Source of the DNA: Balneolaceae bacterium
GTDB taxonomy: Bacteria; Bacteroidota; Rhodothermia; Balneolales; Balneolaceae
DNA: 33,372 bases
Assembly (NCBI GenBank): GCA_020832225.1
Contig: JAFIFA010000047.1
Coordinates: forward strand, 1 to 33,372
Reading direction: 5' to 3'
In this document: positions 24,534 through 33,022 of the stretch, piece by piece
Layout: each line of letters begins with the position of its first letter
Position numbering within the stretch: the stretch's first letter is position 1
The notes under the pieces: generated by a model
Database searches by the model: none
Seen by the model: the letters and a program-made list of their open reading frames with translations, nothing else
What the model was told of the DNA's origin: nothing
Program-made: the position numbers and the translations under genes

Positions 24534-24893
24534 GTGAATTGAGAAGGCAGACGAAAGACGTGAGACGAATGAACTTTGCAACAAAAAAGTGGCCAATTGA
24601 ATTAGATTGATTTTACAGCTTAGTTTATGCTCTAATATCTACAAAGCTACCTTTACTGATATCCATTTTCATGATTCATAGTGTGACGGTGACTTGGTGG
24701 CAGTTTTTCCCGAATTTTTTTACCACAACGACGCTAAGGCAGTAAGTTCACAAAGTGTTGCTAACTTCATCTTTACTGAAATGGCTGGCTACTTGCCGTC
24801 TCCCGTTTCGCTTCGCGGTTCTTTGCTTCACTTCGAATCCCGTCTCACTTCTCACGTTTCACGTCTTCCATCTCACATCTTTCTTCCCATCAT
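24534..24893. repeat. Long intergenic region with degenerate repeat-like segments
   Basis: No gene is supported here; the 73-aa ORF at 24694 looks incidental. Two kinds of segment stand out. One is 'accacaacgacgctaaggca' (24722-24741) followed by 'gtaagttcacaaagtgttgc', which resembles a widespread Bacteroidota/Chlorobi intergenic repeat (recalled, not searched). The other is tracts of 'cgtctcac/ctcacgtttcacgtcttcc' type near 24840-24885. The latter have a complementary counterpart 'gacgaaagacgtgagacga' at 24550-24568, so the region is bounded by imperfect inverted copies. This may be a non-autonomous repeat element. Confidence 0.45.
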
Positions 24894-24900
24894 AAAAAAA

Positions 24901-24923
24901 CCCGGACCTTATTAAAGCCCGGG
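24901..24923 (-). terminator. Rho-independent terminator of the M14 peptidase gene
   Basis: On the minus strand CCCGGGC pairs with GTCCGGG (7 bp, one G-T) around a nine-base loop, followed by a run of seven T. It lies 27 bp after the stop of the peptidase gene, in the right orientation. Confidence 0.8.
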
Positions 24924-24949
24924 CTCATAAAAATACCGACAGTCAGATA

Positions 24950-27526
24950 TTAATTGGTTGCCTGCCAGCTAATTGTGTTTCCAAAGAAAACCGCATTCGC
25001 AAACAGCTTGTTGGTGCCGTACCAGAATGCGCGGAAGTTAGGGTTATCAACGAAGGCTATTACCCGACCGCTGCCGTAACTGCTCACAATCACAGAGGCT
25101 GTGCCACCAATTATCTCGAGATTCTCATCAGAGATATAACCACTTACAAGCGGCTCATCGGTCAACCAAAGTGGAGTGGCTGCCAGATTGGAGGTCTGCT
25201 GAAGGAAGTTTGTGCTGTTTCTGAAGATATGGAGATCTTCGCTTCTGAAACCGTATCCCAGCGGGTTTGTCACATCGATTTTACCACTGAATATGGACCC
25301 TCCAAGAACCTGCGCGCCTCTGGTAGCAGAGAGGTCTGCATAGGGAACACGCCCCTGCTCGGTCGACTCACGCTCTACAGGCTCCACATCTTTCAGGCCT
25401 TCACGCCTTGCCCAGTTGATAGCATTTCTCTGAACGATCAACGTACCACCATCACGAACCCACTCTTTGATGCCTTCAACGGCTCCATTTGAGAGATCGC
25501 CATAGTTGCCATTTACCATCACAAGGGTGTTGTATCGGCTCAGCGTATTCCCGCCTACCCGATGTTTGTCGAGAATCGTGATCGGCATCTCATAGCGCTG
25601 ATCGAGCTGGTGCCACACTTCACCCACTTCCAGATTGCTCACTCCGCGACCGGCAAGTATCGCTACATCAGGCTTTCGCAGATTGTTCATGCTTGGGCTT
25701 CCAAGATCAATTCCTCCAGTAGAAAGTCCGGAGCTCAGGCTGTAGATCGTCACACCATCCTCCTCGGCTGCGGTTCGGAGAGTCTGATAGATCTCCTCTT
25801 CATCCACATCCTGAATTCCCAGGGATACAAGTATGGTACCGTAATCGAAATCTTTCGAGCCACCGGCCGTAACCGACTGGAATGTATCTGAAGCCACTTT
25901 TAGCCTCAGCCCCAAATCGTGCAGTCGGTAGAGGGTTCGGGGAGCGTAGTACTCGTCCCATTCGAAGGCGTATGCGTAGTTGCTGCGCCCACCCACTACT
26001 TCAGCAGCAGGCAGTTCGGGTGCAGACACTTCACTACCCATCAGGCTGCTTCCAAACTGCCGGCTCGACAGTTCTGCATAGGGCAGGTTGAATGCGTGCG
26101 GAAGAGTCCATGTAGAAACATCATAGAATAGGCTGTCTTCAAACTCTGTGCGCTGCTCAAACATCGCCTCAATAAATTTGTACTCCTGCTGCTCCATCGG
26201 AATTACCCATGCACGCCCTGCCTGGAACTCCTTGTTGTCTACAGTGAGATCTTCAGCCAGTTCGTAAAGCTTCACATTGTGGTGGCTCATCAGATCGGCA
26301 AAGTGGAAGTTTTTCCCCTGATCTCTGTGATCGCCAATCACGATCCCTTTCACGCTGCTTCGGGCTGCTTCATCACGCACTTCCCGGTAGTGGGCTCTCA
26401 TATTTTCGTGGAGCTCAAGTCTCATATCAACTGACGCATCCACCGTAGAGAGCGAGGTGAGGAACTGGTTCCGAATGGTAAATGGAAACTCAACAACACC
26501 ATGTACGCTCTCCTGAGCATGTCCCCTTGAACTGGCCTGCTCAAAAAGGATACCGATTGAGCCGAAAATATCAGGGTAGGTGGAACCTTTTCCGTAGTAG
26601 AAATCATCAAACACCTCTTTTGTGTAGTAGAGTCCCTGAACCTCGTCCAGTGCCGCTGCGTGGTACTCAGCAATTGCTGCTGTGAGATCCTGATTTCGCT
26701 GCGGTGTGAGCGGGTGTGTTCTTGAAGGAATTCCTGGCTGGAAGAAGTAGGTGGCGTTGGTTCCCATCTCATGATGGTCGGTTAGAACGTGCGGACGCCA
26801 TTTATGGAACATATTGATACGTCCCCGGCTTTCCGGATGAACAACCGGCATCCAGTCGCGGTTAAGGTCGAACCAGTAGTGGTTGGTCCGGCCGTTGGGC
26901 CACACTTCGTTATACTCACGATCAGCGGGATCAGGGTTTATCACATTGCTCTTGTGCATGTTCACCCAGCCTGCAAATCGCTGAAGCCCGTCAGGGTTCA
27001 GCGAAGGATCAATCAGAATAATAGTATTGGAGAGCTTTTCCTCCATTTCCGGTCCTTGAGCAGCAGCGTAGTAGTAGGCAGAGAGCAAGGAAGCGTTTGA
27101 ACCGCTCGGCTCATTACCGTGTACACTGTAGCCAAGATTCACGATCACGGGCATGGCATCAACATCCAGGTCACCGGATCTGTCTGCATCTCTCAAGAGA
27201 GCCTGGTTTTCACGGATCTGATCGATATTCGCGTGGTTTTCAGGCGTGGTAATGGTTAGAAGGAGGAGCGGGCGACCCTCAAAAGTACGGGCGTACTCTT
27301 CGATGGTAACCCGATCAGAGGCCTCTGCAAGTGCCTGCATGTAGAATACAAGTTTGTCGTGCGTAATGTGCCACTCACCCACCTCGTGGCCAATTACCTC
27401 GGCCGGTGTGGGAATATCGGGATCGTAGGTAACATCATCGGGCAGATAGTAATCGAGCTGCACCTGTGCAAGAAGCAGTGCAGGCGTTATAAGCCAAAAA
27501 AGAAGGGATAGTAACGTAGACTTCAT
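24950..27526 (-). CDS. Secreted M14-family zinc carboxypeptidase with C-terminal amidotransferase-like domain
   Basis: 858 aa with signal peptide MKSTLLSLLFWLITPALLLAQ. The M14 domain (about 50-400) holds the zinc ligands HGNE in NLGYSVHGNEPSGSNA and His in LTDHHEMGTN, the substrate-binding SLNPDGLQRF and FDLNRDW, and the catalytic Glu in GSIGILFEQASSRG. All key residues are present. After a middle domain (about 400-600), the C-terminal part shows a class I glutamine-amidotransferase/DJ-1-like fold pattern (PDVAILAGRGVSNLEVGEVWHQLDQRY, YNTLVMVNGNYGDLSN, IKEWVRDGGTLIVQ, GSGRVIAFVDNPNFRAFW), common in these large M14 proteins of Bacteroidota. It acts outside the cytoplasmic membrane and probably trims peptides. 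Monocistronic, with a terminator downstream. Confidence 0.9.
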   Translation of the reverse strand: MKSTLLSLLFWLITPALLLAQVQLDYYLPDDVTYDPDIPTPAEVIGHEVGEWHITHDKLVFYMQALAEASDRVTIEEYARTFEGRPLLLLTITTPENHANIDQIRENQALLRDADRSGDLDVDAMPVIVNLGYSVHGNEPSGSNASLLSAYYYAAAQGPEMEEKLSNTIILIDPSLNPDGLQRFAGWVNMHKSNVINPDPADREYNEVWPNGRTNHYWFDLNRDWMPVVHPESRGRINMFHKWRPHVLTDHHEMGTNATYFFQPGIPSRTHPLTPQRNQDLTAAIAEYHAAALDEVQGLYYTKEVFDDFYYGKGSTYPDIFGSIGILFEQASSRGHAQESVHGVVEFPFTIRNQFLTSLSTVDASVDMRLELHENMRAHYREVRDEAARSSVKGIVIGDHRDQGKNFHFADLMSHHNVKLYELAEDLTVDNKEFQAGRAWVIPMEQQEYKFIEAMFEQRTEFEDSLFYDVSTWTLPHAFNLPYAELSSRQFGSSLMGSEVSAPELPAAEVVGGRSNYAYAFEWDEYYAPRTLYRLHDLGLRLKVASDTFQSVTAGGSKDFDYGTILVSLGIQDVDEEEIYQTLRTAAEEDGVTIYSLSSGLSTGGIDLGSPSMNNLRKPDVAILAGRGVSNLEVGEVWHQLDQRYEMPITILDKHRVGGNTLSRYNTLVMVNGNYGDLSNGAVEGIKEWVRDGGTLIVQRNAINWARREGLKDVEPVERESTEQGRVPYADLSATRGAQVLGGSIFSGKIDVTNPLGYGFRSEDLHIFRNSTNFLQQTSNLAATPLWLTDEPLVSGYISDENLEIIGGTASVIVSSYGSGRVIAFVDNPNFRAFWYGTNKLFANAVFFGNTISWQATN

Positions 27527-27947
27527 TCTCAGGAGGTTAATTGCGGTTGAATTTTGAATGTCGTCATATAGTAACCATTTCAGGCCATTCTGTGAAATTC
27601 AACTCTCCCGTGAAACCTATTTTAACGAAATTACTGATAATGAATTAAAACTACGCCGACTGAAATTTCTCATTCAGTTTACGGGGATCAGTTTAAATAA
27701 GTGAGGGCAAGTTAGTCCGAATTGTAATTGAAAAAGACGGAATGGATTAGAAGATCATTGATAATATTCAATTACGTTATAAGTCAACCATCAAAGAGGT
27801 AACTCCGTAAAGTTTCAGTGGGCGCAATTCTCCGCCAACTGGTTACGACTAATTGTTAGCGAAGAAATCCCTGATTGATTGAAACGGTTCTATTCATTAT
27901 TTGGGTTCATCAAAACAAATCACCATCTACATAAGAGGTTTCTATTC
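27527..27947. other. Divergent intergenic region between M14 peptidase and TonB receptor
   Basis: No coding region is supported. It must contain promoters of both divergent genes. It holds the left copy of a 19-bp direct repeat (27609-27627) and no other structure that I could defend: no cobalamin riboswitch or other leader was recognised upstream of the receptor. Confidence 0.5.
27609..27627 (+). repeat. Left copy of exact 19-bp direct repeat flanking the TonB receptor
   Basis: CGTGAAACCTATTTTAACG, identical to 30426-30444. The flanks differ, so identity is limited to exactly 19 bp. A chance exact 19-mer repeat is very unlikely in a window of this size. Confidence 0.75.
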
Positions 27948-30320
27948 ATGAGGTTACAATATATTTTAACACTATTTATTACCTATTGCATACTCCTTTT
28001 ATCTGCACTAACATCGACCGATCTGTTAGCCCAATCTACAGGAACTTTGTCAGGCTATGTTACCGACTCAAGGACTGGAGAACCCCTGATTGGTGCCAAT
28101 GTGGGCATTGAGGGAACCTCACGCGGAGCCAGTACTGACTCAGACGGCTTTTACGAAATCACAAATATTGAACCCGGCAGCTACAATATCACGGCTACCT
28201 ATATCGGGTATGAGCCTCAACGGCAAGTAAATATCAACATTCGAAGTGCCGGTAATCGTAGTATTAATTTTGAGCTGACACCCACTGCTGAACAGCTTGA
28301 AGAGATCGTTGTATCTGTGAGTGAACCATTTAGAGCACCTCCCGAGAACCCGGTTAGTTTCAGGAGGCTCTCCCCCGAAGAGATCTCCACATATCCGGCC
28401 GGGAACAGCGATATTGCAAAAGTGGTGCAGTCGCTACCCGGGGTATCCGGATCCGTAACCGGCTTTCGAAACGATGTGATCATACGGGGTGGTGCACCTA
28501 ATGAGAACGTCTACTTCCTGGATGGGATTGAAATTCCCACCATCAACCACTTCTCTACACAGGGAAGTGCGGGCGGGCCGGTGGGACTGCTGAATGTTGC
28601 TTTTTTTGATGGAGTGGATTTAAGTACAAGTGCCTTCAACGCTTCAGCAAGTAATGCGCTCTCCGGAGTGTTACGGTTTAATCAGCGCACCGGAAACGAT
28701 CGTGAATTCCGCACAAACTTTCGTTTAGGAGCCAGTGAAGCAGCTCTTACCACCGAAGGCCCCCTGTTTAAGGGTGATGATTCCTTCTCAAATACCACCT
28801 TTATTGCATCCGTACGCCGTTCCTACCTGCAGTTGCTTTTTCAATTGATCGACCTCCCATTTCTGCCAGATTACTGGGACTATCAATACAAGGTGAATCA
28901 TAACTTTAATTCAAGAAACCGCGTCTCGCTTACCGGCGTAGGCTCAATCGACGATTTCCGGATCAACGTACCGGACGATATCACACCCGATCAACAGGCC
29001 ATTTTAGACCAGGTGCCGGTTATACGTCAGCGCTCCAATACCACGGGAATCACGTGGCAGCGCAGAATGAGTGACGGCAACGGTATTTCCCGAACATCAC
29101 TAAGCCGAAGCTGGTTTTACAACGACTTTTTGAGATATCGGGATAATGAAAACGAGGAGGGCCTGTTTTCCCGAAACCGTGCAAGAGAGTGGAGAAAAAC
29201 CCTTCGGAGTGAATTTACCTTTTTTCGTGATCGCTCTACCATCACAACCGGTGGATCAGCAAGGGTAAACACGTTCAGGAACGATTTTTTTGATGAAAAT
29301 ACTGATGTAGCATTTGATTCCGACCTCTCCTTTTTGAGTTACGGAGCATTTGTTCAATGGTCGTCTGAAGGTCTTTCCGACAGACTCGATCTAACGGCAG
29401 GAATCAGGTTTGACGGAAATAGCTTCACAGATAGCGGCAATGAGATCTACAGGACCCTCTCGCCCCGCGCCGCCCTTTCGGTCAAGCTTGATGAGGCAGG
29501 ACGCTGGAATTCGGTGATTTCTGCCGGACGATATTTTAAGAAGCCCCCTCTAAACCTTCTTGGATACCAAGAGAATGGTGAATTTGTTAACCGCGATACA
29601 CGCTATATTCGATCTGATCATTTCACCGGCGGTATTAACTTTTTTCCACGACCCAGTACCAAAATTTCTATTGAAGGTTTTCTGAAGCTCTATGATCACT
29701 ACCCTGTTTCCAGTAGAGAGGGAGTAAGCCTGGCAAACCTGGGCGGTGGTTTTGAAGTGCTTGGAAACGATAACGTTGAATCTGCCGGCAAGGGGCGAAC
29801 CTACGGAGTTGAATTTTTAACCCAGCAGACCTTCGAAACCAGCTATTACGCTATTCTGGCGTATACGCTTTTCTGGAGCGAGTTTACCGGTTTTGACAGG
29901 GATCTCTACCTTCCTTCGGCTTGGGACAGCCGTCACCTTCTCACCTTTACCGGCGGCTACCGTATAGGGAACAGCTGGGAGTTTAGTCTCAGAACGCGGC
30001 TGCTTGGAAAAACACCCTTTGCCCCAATTAACGAAGAGCGGAGTATCGAAACCTACCCCGCTTTTGTATTCGACTACAATCGTCTGGGAGATGAACGACT
30101 GAGACCGTTCCATGCAACAGACATCCGGGTCGACCGGAAATGGGATTTCACCAATTTTTCACTCGATGTGTACTTTGAGATTCAAAACGTGTTTGCCCAA
30201 AATACTCCCTCTGAACCAAGCTACCTGCTTCAAAACGGCTCGGACCCCGAACTTGTGAGGGTTGATCAGCTTAGTGAATCGTCAATACTTCCGACTATAG
30301 GTGTTATTTTGGATTTTTAG
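27948..30320 (+). CDS. TonB-dependent receptor with CarboxypepD_reg domain
   Basis: 790 aa from ATG 27948, which has AAGAGG upstream and opens the signal peptide (MRLQYILTLFITYCILLLS...LLAQ); the track start (27879, TTG) adds an unlikely tail. Domains: CarboxypepD_reg-like (about 30-110, GTLSGYVTDSRTGEPLIGANV, GFYEITNIEPGSYNITATYIGYEP), plug (about 140-250, DIAKVVQSLPGVSGSVTGF and NDVIIRGGAPNENVYFLDGIEI), then the barrel, with a C-terminal SILPTIGVILDF strand. No SusD-like partner is adjacent, so a glycan role of the SusCD kind is unlikely; the ligand is unknown. An exact 19-bp repeat flanks the gene on both sides. Transcribed alone. Confidence 0.88.
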   Translation: MRLQYILTLFITYCILLLSALTSTDLLAQSTGTLSGYVTDSRTGEPLIGANVGIEGTSRGASTDSDGFYEITNIEPGSYNITATYIGYEPQRQVNINIRSAGNRSINFELTPTAEQLEEIVVSVSEPFRAPPENPVSFRRLSPEEISTYPAGNSDIAKVVQSLPGVSGSVTGFRNDVIIRGGAPNENVYFLDGIEIPTINHFSTQGSAGGPVGLLNVAFFDGVDLSTSAFNASASNALSGVLRFNQRTGNDREFRTNFRLGASEAALTTEGPLFKGDDSFSNTTFIASVRRSYLQLLFQLIDLPFLPDYWDYQYKVNHNFNSRNRVSLTGVGSIDDFRINVPDDITPDQQAILDQVPVIRQRSNTTGITWQRRMSDGNGISRTSLSRSWFYNDFLRYRDNENEEGLFSRNRAREWRKTLRSEFTFFRDRSTITTGGSARVNTFRNDFFDENTDVAFDSDLSFLSYGAFVQWSSEGLSDRLDLTAGIRFDGNSFTDSGNEIYRTLSPRAALSVKLDEAGRWNSVISAGRYFKKPPLNLLGYQENGEFVNRDTRYIRSDHFTGGINFFPRPSTKISIEGFLKLYDHYPVSSREGVSLANLGGGFEVLGNDNVESAGKGRTYGVEFLTQQTFETSYYAILAYTLFWSEFTGFDRDLYLPSAWDSRHLLTFTGGYRIGNSWEFSLRTRLLGKTPFAPINEERSIETYPAFVFDYNRLGDERLRPFHATDIRVDRKWDFTNFSLDVYFEIQNVFAQNTPSEPSYLLQNGSDPELVRVDQLSESSILPTIGVILDF

Positions 30321-30425
30321 GCTCTATCATGCCTTTGCCGCATGAACTATCGATGACAGACTGGAAAGTACTTCTAAATCATCAATTGATCATCCCTCTC
30401 GGCTAAAGTGTGGAATCTAGATTAT

Positions 30426-30444
30426 CGTGAAACCTATTTTAACG
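30426..30444 (+). repeat. Right copy of exact 19-bp direct repeat flanking the TonB receptor
   Basis: CGTGAAACCTATTTTAACG, identical to 27609-27627 and in the same orientation. It lies 105 bp after the receptor stop and 24 bp before the terminator hairpin of the next gene. Confidence 0.75.
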
Positions 30445-30467
30445 TCTCGTCCGCCAACCATATAAAA

Positions 30468-30497
30468 AAAGCACTCTCACCTGAGTGAGAGTGCTTT
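30468..30497 (-). terminator. Strong Rho-independent terminator (13-bp perfect stem), probably bidirectional
   Basis: AAAGCACTCTCAC-CTGA-GTGAGAGTGCTTT: a perfect 13-bp stem with a 4-nt loop. On the minus strand the stem runs into seven T in a row (three of them inside the stem), fitting the gene ending at 30521. On the plus strand it runs into TTTGATTTTA and could also stop transcription from the TonB receptor. Confidence 0.92.
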
Positions 30498-30520
30498 GAT
30501 TTTACTGATTGATCACACGA

Positions 30521-31648
30521 TCAGAATCGATAGGAGGCTGCCACCATCGACTTCATTGGCATCTCCTCTTTTGGCAGGATAAATACCTTGCTTCCCTGTT
30601 TGTGGGCGGTAATTGAGAGCCAGTTCAGCAGCTCCACATCTCCGTTTCGGGGTTCTGTGCTGAAGTGCACGGTTTGATTATCCTCGTCGTAGTGTCCCCA
30701 CTTGGACTCACCGCGGGAGATAAAGACGGCTTGAGACCGGCCCATTACGGTTGCCTCAACAATTTCGCTGAGGTTGTTGGACACCTTGCCTTCGCCACGG
30801 GTTGTAAAACTCTCAAGGCTCGAATACATATCCTTGAGGAAGTGCTCCTGAATGAGTTCCCACCCTTTGTCGCGAAGTTTCTTATCCGACAACTCATCGG
30901 GGTTGTGATCTATATGCTGATCGATAGCTCGGCTGTAGTTGTTCACCTTCTTATAGAGGCTCACATTATCGGGTAGGCCGATTAGCACAACCGGATCACC
31001 ATTAACCCTCAATTTGGTGGTAGCCGCTTTTTCAAACTCACGGAAAAACTGCTCTACAACAATTTTGCGATCCTCTTCACTTGCTCCGTGGCCGAAGTAC
31101 ATCGCTTTCTGTCCCTTAGCACCACTGTGAAACTGAAGCTGCTTTTCAGGATCCACCTCAAGATAATCTTCTACCGACGTAGAGACTCCTTCAGGGGTGA
31201 TGTCGGTTACTTCGTTTCTGGTGCATTCCAAAAGCCTCATTTTTTGACGGCTGAGAGCAAGAACGGTGAATCGGCCGTCCATACTGAGCATTGGCAAAAG
31301 CGGTGTGACCAAATGGTGGTCATTTACATAAACCTGCTCCTCTACACTGTAAGGGAGCTTATAGACATTAAATCCTTCATCATTCAGATAGATAGCCAAT
31401 CCGTGATCGGCGTGTGACCAAAACATAGGTCTTTCCAAAAGATCTTTTGCCGGTTTCAGATACGCTTCTGCTTCCGCCTCTTTTTTCCCTCGCGCTTTCA
31501 GAATTTCAGTTGCCTTGCTTATTAGATTTTTAAACCTGATGGGGTCCTGTTTTGACTCTTCTCCTTTTTTGTGTGTGGGTAGTGTGATTGTTACAAGCTC
31601 CTTCCCGTTCTTTGTGATCAGCTCTTTAATACTTTTTTCACTTACCAT
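30521..31648 (-). CDS. baeRF-like (bacterial archaeo-eukaryotic release factor) family protein
   Basis: 375 aa, cytoplasmic. The N-terminus IKELITKNGKELVTITLPTHKKGEESKQDPIRFKNLISKA is characteristic of a bacterial group whose fold is related to archaeo-eukaryotic peptide release factors (baeRF, probably type 3 or 7). The central LVTPLLPMLSMDGRFTVLALSRQKMRLLECTRNEV and the C-terminal ITAHKQGSKVFILPKEEMPMKSMVAASYRF also fit. FGHGASEEDRKIVVEQFFREFEKAATTKL corresponds to the core helix-strand region. Such proteins are proposed to act on ribosomes or in stress and conflict systems, without experimental proof known to me. The GGQ motif of true release factors is absent. Divergent from the Nramp gene across 107 bp of A/T-rich DNA; a terminator follows. 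Confidence 0.7.
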   Translation of the reverse strand: MVSEKSIKELITKNGKELVTITLPTHKKGEESKQDPIRFKNLISKATEILKARGKKEAEAEAYLKPAKDLLERPMFWSHADHGLAIYLNDEGFNVYKLPYSVEEQVYVNDHHLVTPLLPMLSMDGRFTVLALSRQKMRLLECTRNEVTDITPEGVSTSVEDYLEVDPEKQLQFHSGAKGQKAMYFGHGASEEDRKIVVEQFFREFEKAATTKLRVNGDPVVLIGLPDNVSLYKKVNNYSRAIDQHIDHNPDELSDKKLRDKGWELIQEHFLKDMYSSLESFTTRGEGKVSNNLSEIVEATVMGRSQAVFISRGESKWGHYDEDNQTVHFSTEPRNGDVELLNWLSITAHKQGSKVFILPKEEMPMKSMVAASYRF

Positions 31649-31755
31649 CCTAACCTCGCTACTAGCTTTGGGTTATTATTAATCGTGTGTTATAAAAACA
31701 TAAAAAAAATCTATATATAAAGGTTCCGAATTCATAGCCCAAAAAATATATTTAC

Positions 31756-33009
31756 ATGTCTGGCTTCACACTGAAAGGATTGCGCAAAGCCGTTGGGCCC
31801 GGTATCATTATGGCTGCCGCCGCTATCGGAGTTTCCCATCTGGTACAGTCTACGAGAGCGGGCGCAGAGTTTGGCTTTGCCTTGGTCTGGGCTGTTCTTC
31901 TCGCAAATCTTTTTAAATACCCTTTTCTGGAGTATGGACCGAGATACGCCCTTGCCACCGGCCGTGATATGATCCGGGGTTATGCATCGCTCCACCCGGC
32001 AGCTTTATGGATTTTTATCATTTTCACCGTCTCCACCATGTTTGCCATTCAGGCAGCGGTAACACTTGTGAGCGGAAGTCTTGCTGGCAGCCTGACCGGC
32101 ATTGATCTTCCCGTATTATGGTGGAGCGGCATCATTTTACTCATCTGCATCTTTCTGCTGATACGCGACCGCTACTCTGTGCTGGACCGGGCCATTAAAA
32201 TCATCATGGTGATCTTTGCCATCTCCACGATGATTGCGATGATTGCGGCCTTTGCCGTTACCGACTATCAGCCCGATCCCGGTTTTGTTGGCCCGGAGCT
32301 CTGGACCGTTGGGGGTGTCGCCTTTTTGATTGCGTTGATGGGCTGGATGCCGATTCCCATTGATGCCGCCGCCTGGCACTCCATCTGGTCTGTAGAGCGT
32401 GTAAAGCAGACCGGTTACAAGCCTAAACTAAATGAAGCACTTTTCGATTTTAACCTGGGCTATATTGGAGCATCCGTTATTGCACTGGCCTTTCTCACGC
32501 TGGGCGCGATGGTTATGTACGGCACCGGTGAGTCGTTTGCATCAAGTGCAGCGGCATTTTCAGGGCAACTTGTGAGTCTCTACACCCTCACCCTTGGCGA
32601 GTGGGCGCGCGCGCTGATTTTGATCTGCGCATTTACAACGATGTTCAGCACCACACTTACCGTTACCGATACCTACCCCAGGGTGTGTACACGAATTGTA
32701 TCGGTGTTGAAGGGTGAGGATGGCTATTCAAGCAGCCTCTACAGGAAACTACTGGTTGGCATTGCGGCCGGCTCCTTCCTCTTCCTCCTCTTTCTGGGTG
32801 AGCAGTTCCGCTTTTTGATCGACCTGGCCACCACTCTCTCCTTTCTGACAGCGCCGGTTCTTGCTTTCATGAACCACAAATTGATTCACTCTCCGGAAGT
32901 GAACGAAGAGTTTCGACCAAAACCTTGGTTATGGTGGCTCAGTATTTCCGGAATTATTTTTCTGTCACTATTTGCTATACTCTATCTCTATTGGATGATC
33001 CGATTTTAA
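31756..33009 (+). CDS. Nramp-related divalent-metal transporter, non-canonical metal site
   Basis: 417 aa with about 11 hydrophobic helices. GPGIIMAAAAIGVSHLVQSTRAGAEFG is helix 1 of an Nramp (APC-fold) subfamily. Where canonical Nramps have DPGN as metal site, this protein has AIGVSHL, and helix 6 reads GWMPIPIDAAAWHS instead of MPH(N). The rest of the family pattern (LLANLFKYPFLEYGPRYALATG, DRYSVLDRAIKIIMVIFAIST, FSTTLTVTDTYPR) is present. So a transporter is likely but the ion may not be Mn/Fe. It starts with no Shine-Dalgarno, in A/T-rich DNA, and is followed after 13 bp by the next gene on the same strand. Confidence 0.85.
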   Translation: MSGFTLKGLRKAVGPGIIMAAAAIGVSHLVQSTRAGAEFGFALVWAVLLANLFKYPFLEYGPRYALATGRDMIRGYASLHPAALWIFIIFTVSTMFAIQAAVTLVSGSLAGSLTGIDLPVLWWSGIILLICIFLLIRDRYSVLDRAIKIIMVIFAISTMIAMIAAFAVTDYQPDPGFVGPELWTVGGVAFLIALMGWMPIPIDAAAWHSIWSVERVKQTGYKPKLNEALFDFNLGYIGASVIALAFLTLGAMVMYGTGESFASSAAAFSGQLVSLYTLTLGEWARALILICAFTTMFSTTLTVTDTYPRVCTRIVSVLKGEDGYSSSLYRKLLVGIAAGSFLFLLFLGEQFRFLIDLATTLSFLTAPVLAFMNHKLIHSPEVNEEFRPKPWLWWLSISGIIFLSLFAILYLYWMIRF

Positions 33010-33022
33010 AACCCCGTTTGAC

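Noticed and set aside
24694-24915. 73-aa plus-strand ORF
   Set aside because: Composed of repeat-like intergenic sequence; the peptide is Ser/His/Leu-rich low complexity.
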